From Saprospiraceae bacterium (lineage in GTDB: Bacteria > Bacteroidota > Bacteroidia > Chitinophagales > Saprospiraceae), in the NCBI GenBank assembly GCA_020852155.1, contig JADZBJ010000236.1:1-8401 (forward strand): a stretch of 8,401 bases of DNA, written 5' to 3'. The notes under the pieces are model-generated. The model ran no database searches and was not told where the DNA came from. It saw nothing but the letters and a program-made list of their open reading frames with translations. A program made the position numbers and the translations under genes. Shown here piece after piece: positions 1 to 5,690 of this stretch (position 1 is the stretch's first letter; each line of letters begins with the position of its first letter).

Positions 1-130
1 AACAATGGAGTAAATCCATCATGTCCTGGAACAATATTTATTTGCAACTTAAAATTCATTTTAATGACCGGATTGACACATACAAATGATTTTGCAGTGC
101 CTGACACAGAAATCTGAACACTCCCCCAGT

Positions 131-281
131 GCCTTCAAACAACTTCAAACGCGAGCGCCAGCGAGCATTCAAACAATATCTAACCACATCAAACAATATC
201 AAACGGCGCGCCAGCGCCTTCTAACAATATCTAACCACATCAAACGGCGCGCCAGCGCCATCAAACAATATCAAACCACTT
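131..281. repeat. Decanucleotide repeat array with GC-rich inserts
   Basis: Read on the minus strand, this is a chain of 10-bp units of the form TTTGATATTG, TTTGATGTGG and TTAGATATTG. In places a unit is extended to 21-24 bp by a GC-rich block. Two blocks are identical (GGCGCGCCAGCGCC on the plus strand, 205-218 and 246-259), and each can fold as GGCGC/GCGCC around a GCCA loop. A third, diverged block lies at about 151-166. A 21-bp unit recurs at 198-218 and 239-259. The array ends at the methyltransferase stop codon, so it would form the 3' UTR of that transcript. No poly-T tract follows the hairpins, so it is not a classical terminator. Positions 1-130 hold nothing recognisable. Confidence 0.8.
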
Positions 282-1187
282 CTAAGCATAAGGATTAGGC
301 GGAAGTTCGATGTACGAAAATCCGGCGGCGCGGAGTTGGGTGATGGTGGCTGAGTCAGGAGCCTGTTTAAAAATGACACATACCAGCAGTCGCCAGGGCG
401 CCAGGCCAATGCGCGAAAGCAGATTTCGGAAAGCAATTTGGCGTTTTACCTTGCCGAAAAAACCTGTCGGCGGCGGGGCCATGCTCATTTCAGGTTCATT
501 TTGAACATAGTCATTCAGGCCCAGAACAGCAATGGCGGGGAGGCCCATCCCCATAGCGACCTTTTCAATTTCTCTTTCTGAAATTTTATAAACGTAGTTG
601 CCTACTTCTTCAAAGGAATATTGATTTCGCCAGATGCGCCTCAGGAGTTCAGGCTGAATGCGATACAGCAAGTTTTTCAGGGCCAGTAGCATCGGGCTGT
701 TCATGAGCGGGTCTTGCGGTTCGATCAGGATGATGCCTTTTCGGCTCACGCGCAGCATTTCATAAATAGCCAGGTAAGGGCGCGGGAAATGGTGCCACGC
801 TTCCTTGCAAAGCGAGTAATCGAAAGAGTTGTCGTTAAACTCGATTTTTTCAGCGTTTTGGCGGCTATATGGGCCGATGAATCCGCGTTCGTTCGCCAGT
901 TTTAGCAGTGCATCGCCGATGTCTGTTGCCAACACATCTACCTGTTGGTCGCGCAGCCAATGAGCGTCTGTGCCGATGCCATCGCCGATGGTAATCCATT
1001 TTTCATGCTGGGCAAGCAGGGGGCGCAAGGTTTCATACATGCGCGTATGCCGCCATTCATGAATGGTGTTTTTCAGGGTTGTCAGGCGTGCGAGCGGATC
1101 GCTGTGGCTGGCTTGCTGTTGCTGAAGGTGCGCTTCGTGCAGCTGATAGCTGCGGTCGGCAAAAGAGGATTCCGGTGCTGAATTCAT
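282..1187 (-). CDS. SAM-dependent methyltransferase (class I, Methyltransf_11-like)
   Basis: This is a 301-residue protein with a Rossmann-type methyltransferase core. The glycine-rich SAM-binding motif I is WITIGDGIGTD (residues 64-74). An acidic end of beta-2 follows at ATDI (D89). Then comes the segment NDNSFDYSLCKEAWHHF (118-134) with the strand-4 acidic region, and a GIILIEPQD strand (151-159). These are the landmarks of Methyltransf_11/25 enzymes that methylate small molecules or lipids and glycans; the substrate cannot be told. The frame stays open upstream to an ATG at 1295, but that would overlap the start of the divergent rsgA. The ATG at 1187 leaves a 102-bp divergent gap and sits 5 nt after a -7-like box, so I prefer it. 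A QQQQ run (22-25) lies in the variable N-terminus. Family assignment is confident; the role is unknown. Confidence 0.85.
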   Translation of the reverse strand: MNSAPESSFADRSYQLHEAHLQQQQASHSDPLARLTTLKNTIHEWRHTRMYETLRPLLAQHEKWITIGDGIGTDAHWLRDQQVDVLATDIGDALLKLANERGFIGPYSRQNAEKIEFNDNSFDYSLCKEAWHHFPRPYLAIYEMLRVSRKGIILIEPQDPLMNSPMLLALKNLLYRIQPELLRRIWRNQYSFEEVGNYVYKISEREIEKVAMGMGLPAIAVLGLNDYVQNEPEMSMAPPPTGFFGKVKRQIAFRNLLSRIGLAPWRLLVCVIFKQAPDSATITQLRAAGFSYIELPPNPYA

Positions 1188-1192
1188 GAGCG

Positions 1193-1200
1193 CAAATGTA
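1193..1200 (-). promoter_or_regulatory. Candidate Bacteroidota -7 box (TACATTTG)
   Basis: The minus strand reads TACATTTG, a perfect match to the Bacteroidota -7 consensus TAnnTTTG, then CGCTC and the methyltransferase ATG. Transcription starting a few bases downstream would give a leaderless or near-leaderless mRNA. I found no TTG-type -33 element at the usual 19-21 bp spacing, so the call rests on the -7 match and its position. Confidence 0.35.
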
Positions 1201-1289
1201 GGCAGCCCGAAGGCAGGTTTCCGGGGAAAAATATCAAGCATTTGATTCGGTATGGAACATTTTGCAGAAAGTGTCAGTTCTTTGTCGTC

Positions 1290-2243
1290 ATGCAAACAGG
1301 AACAGTCATCAAATCAACCGGCAGTTGGTATCAAGTGCAGCCCGATGAGGGCGGAGAGCCGGTACAGTGCCGCATTCTGGGCAAGTTCAGGCTGGACGAT
1401 GTGCCGCTCACCAATCCGGTAGCGGTAGGCGACCGCGTGGAGATCGCGCCGGACAACGAAGCAGGCAAAGGTTTGATTAAAAAAATATTGCCCCGCACCA
1501 ATTATGTCGTACGCCAATCGCCGCGCCGCAAGCACGATCTGCACTTGCTGGCGGCCAATATTGATCAGGCGGTACTCATCACCACCATCATTGAGCCTGA
1601 CCTCAAGCCCGGATTTATTGACCGATTTTTGGTCATGATCGAACACGACGACATACCCGTGTCCATTGTGTTCAACAAAGCGGATTTATACCACGAGGAG
1701 GCGATGGAGCGATATGCAGAAATGAAGCATATTTATGAAAAAATAGGCTACAACACGCTGTTGACTTCTGTGGCCAGCGGCATGGGACTCGAAGATTTAA
1801 AGCACCTGCTGAAGGACAAAACCACGCTGGTGAGCGGCCAGTCGGGTGTCGGAAAGAGCAGCCTGGTCAATGCCATTCAGCCGCAGTTGTTGTTGCGCAC
1901 AGGCGAGATCAGTGATTATTCAGGAAAAGGGCAGCACACGACGACCTTCGCCGAAATGTTTTCGCTGGATTTTGGCGGAAGAATCATTGATACGCCGGGC
2001 ATTAAAATGCTGGCGTTTAATAACAAAGACAAAAGCAATATCGCCCACAGCTTTCGGGAAATGTTCAGGCTTTCAGAAAATTGCCGCTTCGGTGGGCGAT
2101 GTTTGCACCTGAACGAACCCGGTTGCGCGGTGCGTCAGGCGCTTGAAACGGGCGAGGTCAGCGAGCAGCGATATATGAACTATCTTGGCCTGCTCGAAGA
2201 AGTTGACGACCAAAATTACTGGGAGCGTAATCGCGATTTCTAG
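1290..2243 (+). CDS. rsgA: Ribosome small-subunit-dependent GTPase RsgA
   Basis: This 317-residue protein is a circularly permuted GTPase that acts late in 30S subunit maturation in the cytoplasm, releasing or checking the decoding centre on GTP hydrolysis. The N-terminal ~70 residues fit the OB-fold. The G motifs come in permuted order: G4 NKAD (129-132), G5-like TSVASG (159-164), P-loop GQSGVGKS (183-190), switch threonines HTTT (216-219) and G3 DTPG (234-237). The C-terminal zinc motif has C265, C271, H273 and C279. All signature residues are present and the length is normal. The frame is open up to 1242, but MQTGTVIKSTGSWY is the family-like start and avoids running into the divergent promoter region. 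It heads a possible rsgA-GH25-osmC run. No Shine-Dalgarno is seen; a TTTG lies 5 nt before the ATG. Confidence 0.97.
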   Translation: MQTGTVIKSTGSWYQVQPDEGGEPVQCRILGKFRLDDVPLTNPVAVGDRVEIAPDNEAGKGLIKKILPRTNYVVRQSPRRKHDLHLLAANIDQAVLITTIIEPDLKPGFIDRFLVMIEHDDIPVSIVFNKADLYHEEAMERYAEMKHIYEKIGYNTLLTSVASGMGLEDLKHLLKDKTTLVSGQSGVGKSSLVNAIQPQLLLRTGEISDYSGKGQHTTTFAEMFSLDFGGRIIDTPGIKMLAFNNKDKSNIAHSFREMFRLSENCRFGGRCLHLNEPGCAVRQALETGEVSEQRYMNYLGLLEEVDDQNYWERNRDF

Positions 2244-2257
2244 ATTTGGCATGAATC

Positions 2258-2301
2258 TGGTTAATCATCACATTATCACAATCACATCATCTCATTAACC
2301 A
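2258..2301. promoter_or_regulatory. Inverted repeat abutting the GH25 start
   Basis: Perfect 8-bp arms TGGTTAAT (2258-2265) and ATTAACCA (2294-2301) flank a 28-nt low-complexity stretch of ATCACA/ATCATC repeats. The right arm ends on the base before the TTG start codon of the hydrolase gene. It could be a regulator-binding site, a weak mRNA hairpin, or chance in AT-rich DNA. A 15-codon in-frame mini-ORF (ATG 2251, TAA 2296-2298) spans it. Confidence 0.25.
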
Positions 2302-3024
2302 TTGCGTTTCCTGATTGGTACATTGATCTTGTTCTTGCCGTTTCTGGTCAACCAGAAGCCGTGTCTGGATTATGTACCGATGACGACTTTGTATGGGGTA
2401 GATGTATCGCATTACCAACATTATATTGAGTGGGACACCGTGGCGGCGCGCCGTGCGGTAGATTTTGCCTTCGTTACAGCCACCGAAGGGCATGACTATG
2501 CCGACAGCCTGTTTAGTCGCAACTGGGAAGAACTGGGCCGGCTCGGTATTCGGCGTGGGGCTTATCACTTCTTTCGTGCGTATGGTTGTGGCGAAGACCA
2601 GGCCCGCAACTTTTTAAGCACCGTTAAGATGCAGCCCGGCGATCTGGCGCCGGTGCTGGACATTGAACGGAATGACGATATGCCGCCTGAAGTCATGCGC
2701 GAGGAAGCAGCCATTTGGCTAAAAACAGTTGAAAGCACGCTGGGCATCAAGCCTATCATTTACACCAGCCAAAATTTTTTCGATCATTTTCTGGCCGGCC
2801 ATTTTGATGATTACCCGCTTTGGGTAGCGCGATATTCCGATGAAAAACCCGTGCTGGTTAATGGTAAACGCTGGCACATCTGGCAATTTGCCAATGATGG
2901 CTGCATTGATGGTATTCCCCGGCAAGTGGATTTGAATACTTTTATCGGAAATGCGGCCCAGCTGGAGCAATTCTGCTGGCGACCCAAACAAATTTCCGTG
3001 ACGATGGAGCCAGTTATTCCGTAG
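2302..3024 (+). CDS. Glycoside hydrolase family 25 (lysozyme-type muramidase)
   Basis: This is a 240-residue protein of the GH25 (Cellosyl/LytC-type) family, which cleaves the N-acetylmuramyl-1,4-beta-N-acetylglucosamine bond of peptidoglycan. Expected acidic residues are present: D34 in YGVDVSHYQ at the domain start, the D-x-E pair D120/E122 in PVLDIER, and D210 in QVDLN near the end. GAYHFFR (86-92) and WQFAND (194-199) are also family-like. The only in-frame start that keeps the hydrophobic N-terminus (residues 3-16, possible signal peptide or anchor) is TTG 2302, just after an in-frame TAA. The alternative is ATG 2380, which gives a bare 214-residue catalytic domain with no export signal. 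Family assignment is strong; the start is uncertain. It lies 58 bp after rsgA. A role in cell-wall turnover is likely but not shown. Confidence 0.9.
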   Translation: MRFLIGTLILFLPFLVNQKPCLDYVPMTTLYGVDVSHYQHYIEWDTVAARRAVDFAFVTATEGHDYADSLFSRNWEELGRLGIRRGAYHFFRAYGCGEDQARNFLSTVKMQPGDLAPVLDIERNDDMPPEVMREEAAIWLKTVESTLGIKPIIYTSQNFFDHFLAGHFDDYPLWVARYSDEKPVLVNGKRWHIWQFANDGCIDGIPRQVDLNTFIGNAAQLEQFCWRPKQISVTMEPVIP

Positions 3025-3066
3025 TTTTCGGCCCGTAAGCAGTCATTAAACGCTGCTCCCGTTATC

Positions 3067-3468
3067 ATGACCTCCTCAGTAATTTATCTCGGCGATTTGC
3101 GCACCGAAGCCACCCATCTGCGTTCTGGCCAGACCATTATAACCGATGCGCCACTTGACAATCAGGGCAAGGGTGAAGCCTTTTCACCAACCGACCTTTG
3201 TGCCACGTCGCTGGCCAGCTGCATGATGACCCTCATGGGCATCAGCGCGCGCGGTCACGGACTGGATATCACTGGCGCCCGTGCTTCGGTGAATAAAATC
3301 ATGGCTGCCGATCCGCGTCGGATAAGCCGTATTGAAATTACTTTTGAAATGCCTGACAACGGTTTTACCGACACGCAGAAAAAAATCCTGGAAACAGCTG
3401 CCAGAACCTGTCCGGTGCATTTCAGCATCGCCGAGGGCATCGAAGAAGTGCTGGAATTTCGCTGGTAA
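3067..3468 (+). CDS. OsmC family protein (peroxiredoxin-like, YhfA type)
   Basis: This 133-residue protein has the OsmC/Ohr fold signature. The first catalytic cysteine C52 lies in SLASCMMTLMG and the second, C115, in RTCPVHFSI. A conserved glutamate E37 sits in GKGEAFSPTDL. Members reduce organic hydroperoxides with the paired cysteines. The short length and ending fit the YhfA-like OsmC subgroup rather than Ohr, and that subgroup's substrate is less well defined. An extra cysteine is at C45. The gene starts 42 bp after the GH25 gene on the same strand, and its stop is only 5 bp from the end of the converging Nudix gene. There is no room for a separate terminator, so the two transcripts probably overlap at their 3' ends. 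Confidence 0.93.
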   Translation: MTSSVIYLGDLRTEATHLRSGQTIITDAPLDNQGKGEAFSPTDLCATSLASCMMTLMGISARGHGLDITGARASVNKIMAADPRRISRIEITFEMPDNGFTDTQKKILETAARTCPVHFSIAEGIEEVLEFRW

Positions 3469-3473
3469 ATCAC

Positions 3474-4370
3474 TCATTCATTCACCTCCTCCAGATAAGC
3501 CTGGAGCAGGGGCAGTAGCGGCTGATGAACCGGGACGAAAATTTCTTCAGAAAGGCGATTTACCTCATGCCAGTGAATTTCTGCAATATCGTCGCTGGCC
3601 ACGGCTTCACCGCCTTCAAAAGTGCAGGCGTACAAATGCGTGATGATGCCATCCATGGCATTGTGATACCGCCAGTCTTCGATGCGTTGCGAGCCGAGAT
3701 AGGTCCAGTTAGCGGATTCAAATTCGCCGCATTCTTCTGACAGTTCGCGCATGGCGGATTCTTCAAAACTGTCGTCCGACGGGTCTGAAAATCCTCCGGG
3801 AAACCGGTATCTGGTTTCGTTGGGTTTGCGGGCCAGCAATATTTTTTTGTAGTCGGGTGAAAAAACGGCGATATCCACGGTTGGATAAACGGTGGGGAAG
3901 CGGCTCAACATGCCAAAGATCACACCTGCGCGAAAGTCGCGATGGCTGATCACGTCTTTGATTTCCATGATTTCCGATTCCAGGCTTGCCTCACTGACTT
4001 CGAGCACGTGCGTTTCGTAGCGGCCTGAATAACGGCTGATGAATTCCAGTTCCGTACCGTAAATCGACACCTTCCCGTCGGGTTTTAATTCCATAATGCG
4101 TCGGTCGAGTTCCTGGCTCCAGATGCGGTCGTCAGGCAGATCGGGCATTTCGTGCACTTCCAGTGTTTCACCATAGGTTTCTTCAAACATTTTCCAGCGC
4201 AGGAGCCAGTCTAAAGGATTGATATCGCTGGGCGCTGGATTGCTGCCCAGGAAAACAATGACACGGTTGTGTTCCTTTTGTACCTTTTCGATCAATTGAA
4301 GGTGTAATTCACTCAATTCAAAGACCTGAAAACGACCAATGATGATACCTGTTCCGCTGGATGCTTGCAT
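3474..4370 (-). CDS. NMN adenylyltransferase-like / Nudix hydrolase fusion protein
   Basis: This 298-residue protein has the order of bifunctional NadM/Nudix proteins. The N-terminal nucleotidyltransferase-like domain (about 8-150) begins IIIGRFQ, and a C-terminal Nudix domain (about 163-298) follows. Such proteins couple NAD synthesis from NMN and ATP with hydrolysis of ADP-ribose-like compounds. The Nudix core RELSEEC (208-214) is intact, and GSQRIEDWRY (227-236) resembles the segment after the Nudix box in this family. Two features are odd. The HxGH nucleotide-binding motif reads S20-E-L-H23, and no clear ISSTxxR is found (VSEASLESE, 125-133). The Nudix box also has D200 where the first Glu is expected, with one extra residue after the glycine. 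Adenylyltransferase activity is therefore doubtful; pyrophosphohydrolase activity is more likely kept. Confidence 0.85.
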   Translation of the reverse strand: MQASSGTGIIIGRFQVFELSELHLQLIEKVQKEHNRVIVFLGSNPAPSDINPLDWLLRWKMFEETYGETLEVHEMPDLPDDRIWSQELDRRIMELKPDGKVSIYGTELEFISRYSGRYETHVLEVSEASLESEIMEIKDVISHRDFRAGVIFGMLSRFPTVYPTVDIAVFSPDYKKILLARKPNETRYRFPGGFSDPSDDSFEESAMRELSEECGEFESANWTYLGSQRIEDWRYHNAMDGIITHLYACTFEGGEAVASDDIAEIHWHEVNRLSEEIFVPVHQPLLPLLQAYLEEVNE

Positions 4371-4395
4371 ATTTTTTTGTCTGAAAAGTGTTGGG

Positions 4396-4470
4396 GCAAA
4401 GTTTTTTCAAAAAAAATCAATTTTTTTTCAACTAAAATAAATTAAAAAAAATCAACAAATCAATTCTAAA
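4396..4470. promoter_or_regulatory. A-tract-rich intergenic DNA upstream of the Nudix gene
   Basis: This segment is nearly all A and T. An A8-TCAA-T8 palindrome lies at 4409-4428, and the 12-mer AAAAAAAATCAA occurs at 4409-4420 and again at 4444-4455, 35 bp apart (a little over three helical turns). Such spacing favours bent DNA or an UP-like element for the divergent transcripts. No clear TAnnTTTG with a -33 partner was found for the Nudix gene; a TTTG lies about 27 nt upstream of its ATG. Confidence 0.3.
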
Positions 4471-4590
4471 AACAGGCCAAAGATTCAATGATATTTTCTG
4501 AAATGCTGCAAAATAACCCAATTATGGTAGATTTCGGAGCATAATTTTTACCTATTCGTTTTTCGTTTTTTTTCAACAAAACAAAAATAG

Positions 4591-4759
4591 TGTTCTTGTG
4601 GAGTGGTTGTGACCGCTGCACTTTTGTACTGTCAAATGAAGGAAACGGCGGCGAACGAAAAAGAAGCGGTCAAACATTTGACCAACAGATTTGAACTTTT
4701 CATGAGATTATATACGGGAAATCCGAGCGCGGTGCAAAAGAGCACTGCGCTTTTTTTTT
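4591..4759 (+). ncRNA. Candidate structured leader or small RNA ending in a terminator
   Basis: No convincing gene lies here, but the plus strand holds several competing helices. AGTGGT (4602-4607) pairs with ACCGCT (4612-4617). GACCGCT (4611-4617) can instead pair with AGCGGTC (4665-4671). GGTCAAA (4668-4674) pairs with TTTGACC (4677-4683). The 12-mer at 4618-4629 pairs with 4732-4743 at 11 of 12 positions, which would break the terminator stem. A -7-like box CACTTTTG (4619-4626, one mismatch to TAnnTTTG) has TTG (4596-4598) 20 bp upstream, giving a possible RNA of about 130 nt starting near 4631. It could be an independent sRNA or an attenuator leader for the GNAT gene. It matches no RNA family I recognise. 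The exact 5' end is a guess. Confidence 0.3.
4726..4759 (+). terminator. Intrinsic (rho-independent) terminator
   Basis: A 10-bp stem, AGCGCGGTGC (4726-4735) with GCACTGCGCT (4742-4751), has one G-T wobble, closes a 6-nt AAAAGA loop and runs straight into nine T residues (4751-4759). Orientation is plus only. It lies 83 bp before the GNAT start, and no clear protein gene precedes it on this strand, which implies a short transcript from within 4371-4725. Confidence 0.75.
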
Positions 4760-4794
4760 GTACCTCCACCTACAGCCCGTACCCCTCAACAGAT

Positions 4795-4830
4795 AATCCT
4801 GCAAATCCATAAATCCTGTAAATCCTGATC
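4795..4830. repeat. AATCCTG tandem repeat
   Basis: There are four adjacent copies of an 8-10 bp unit: AATCCTGCA, AATCCATA, AATCCTGTA and AATCCTGATC. They lie between the terminator and the -7-like box of the GNAT gene. Similar AATCCTG strings are, from memory, common between genes in Bacteroidota; a function is not evident. Confidence 0.7.
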
Positions 4831-4838
4831 TATTTTTG
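4831..4838 (+). promoter_or_regulatory. Candidate Bacteroidota -7 box (TATTTTTG)
   Basis: TATTTTTG matches TAnnTTTG exactly and is followed by CCCC and the GNAT ATG. If used, transcription would begin at or next to the start codon. No TTG lies 19-21 bp upstream; that place is taken by the AATCCTG repeat. Confidence 0.35.
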
Positions 4839-4842
4839 CCCC

Positions 4843-5478
4843 ATGTATCAACGCACACTGGATTCCGGATTAACGATCAGAAATACCATAGCAGCCGATG
4901 TGGCCGCGCTTGAGCAGTTGCAGTGCACCATTTTTCCGACGCTTTCACCAGCCGAGCGCATTACTGCCCGGCATTATCTGCACCACCTGGAATTGTTTCC
5001 CGAAGGCCAGTTCGTGGTTGAAGACGCGGGCGAACTGATTGGCATGACGACCACCATGCGTTATCACCTCACGATGGAAGACCACAGTTTTCTGGAAATA
5101 TCCGACGGTTTGTGGTTGAATACGCATGAACCGCATGGCGACTGGCTGTATGGACTGGATATGGGTGTTTTGACGGCGTACAGAGGGCGGGGTCTGGCCA
5201 GGGAAATGTACAGGGCGCGCCAGCATCTTTGCCGCGAATTGGGATTAAAAGGGCAGATCACGGTCGGGATGCCCAATGGTTATGCTGAATATGCCGACCG
5301 CCTGTCGCTGGATGATTATTATGAAAAAATAGTAGCCGGAGAGATCAACGATCCTACGGTCAGTACACAGCAAAAGATCGGCTTTCAGCCCATTCGGCTC
5401 ATACACCAATACCTGAGCGATCCGCAATGTGGCGACGGCGGCGTTTTGATGGTGTTGCCTGTTGAGCAAAATGTTTAA
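4843..5478 (+). CDS. GNAT family N-acetyltransferase
   Basis: This 211-residue protein is a Gcn5-related acetyltransferase that would transfer acetyl from acetyl-CoA to an amine; the substrate is unknown. The acetyl-CoA motif A is clear at LDMGVLTAYRGRGLAREMY (105-123), with the pyrophosphate loop R114-G-R-G-L-A119. The C-terminal part, YYEKIVAGEINDPTVSTQQK and the following GF (159-182), resembles from memory the GNAT half of GNAT/carbon-nitrogen-hydrolase fusion proteins, where YxxxVVAGxxxDPTLSFQ is typical. Here no nitrilase domain follows, so it is a free-standing version. The start is the first ATG and fits the family. The stop codon TAA is also the left target copy of the palindromic element that follows, whose hairpin may end the transcript. 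A terminator and a -7-like box lie upstream. Confidence 0.88.
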   Translation: MYQRTLDSGLTIRNTIAADVAALEQLQCTIFPTLSPAERITARHYLHHLELFPEGQFVVEDAGELIGMTTTMRYHLTMEDHSFLEISDGLWLNTHEPHGDWLYGLDMGVLTAYRGRGLAREMYRARQHLCRELGLKGQITVGMPNGYAEYADRLSLDDYYEKIVAGEINDPTVSTQQKIGFQPIRLIHQYLSDPQCGDGGVLMVLPVEQNV

Positions 5479-5639
5479 GAGGTTGTTTAAAATTCCCTCA
5501 CTGACCCAAAAAGGCATCTTTTACCGCCATCCGTCCCTTGTTTTTCAGGCTAAAACCCGCGCTTTACCCGGAAAAACAAGGATTGGCTAACGTCAAAATC
5601 TGCTCTTTTTGAATTCAGCAGAGAAATTTAAACAACCTC
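5479..5639. mobile_element. Palindromic MITE-like element with TAA target duplication
   Basis: This 161-bp non-coding element has terminal inverted repeats matching at 18 of 20 positions (5479-5498 against 5620-5639), both beginning GAGGTTGTTTAAA. It is flanked by TAA at 5476-5478 and TAA at 5640-5642. The inverted symmetry runs almost to the centre. CAAAAAG/CTTTTTG blocks pair further in, and CCTTGTTTTTC (5536-5546) is an exact complement of GAAAAACAAGG (5571-5581), sharing the same midpoint near 5559. It can therefore fold into one long hairpin. No transposase is encoded, so it would move in trans. A 3-bp TNA-type duplication suggests an IS5-like partner, which is inference. Removing one TAA and the element restores an uninterrupted GNAT end. 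Confidence 0.75.
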
Positions 5640-5690
5640 TAATGTTTTTCTGATTTTTGCGATCAATTCGCCAATCGAACAAACGGATTT

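Noticed and set aside
131..281. CRISPR-like array
   Set aside because: Units are 10-24 bp without unique spacers of constant length, and there are no cas genes.
86..298. Open frame of 70 codons over the repeat array
   Set aside because: It is a translation of the decanucleotide repeats, overlaps the end of the methyltransferase gene on the other strand and has low-complexity repetitive content.
1188..1295. N-terminal extension of the methyltransferase to the ATG at 1295
   Set aside because: It would overlap the rsgA start head to head, and the added residues show no domain; ATG 1187 has a -7-like box next to it.
4603..4812. Small protein gene (GTG 4603 or ATG 4636, 58-69 codons)
   Set aside because: The part from ATG 4636 looks partly protein-like, but the frame runs through a strong terminator and then through the AATCCTG repeat. 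I treat it as non-coding, with some doubt.
5245..5517. Minus-strand open frame over the GNAT end and the MITE-like element
   Set aside because: It is antisense to a well-supported gene and crosses the palindromic element; no motif is seen.
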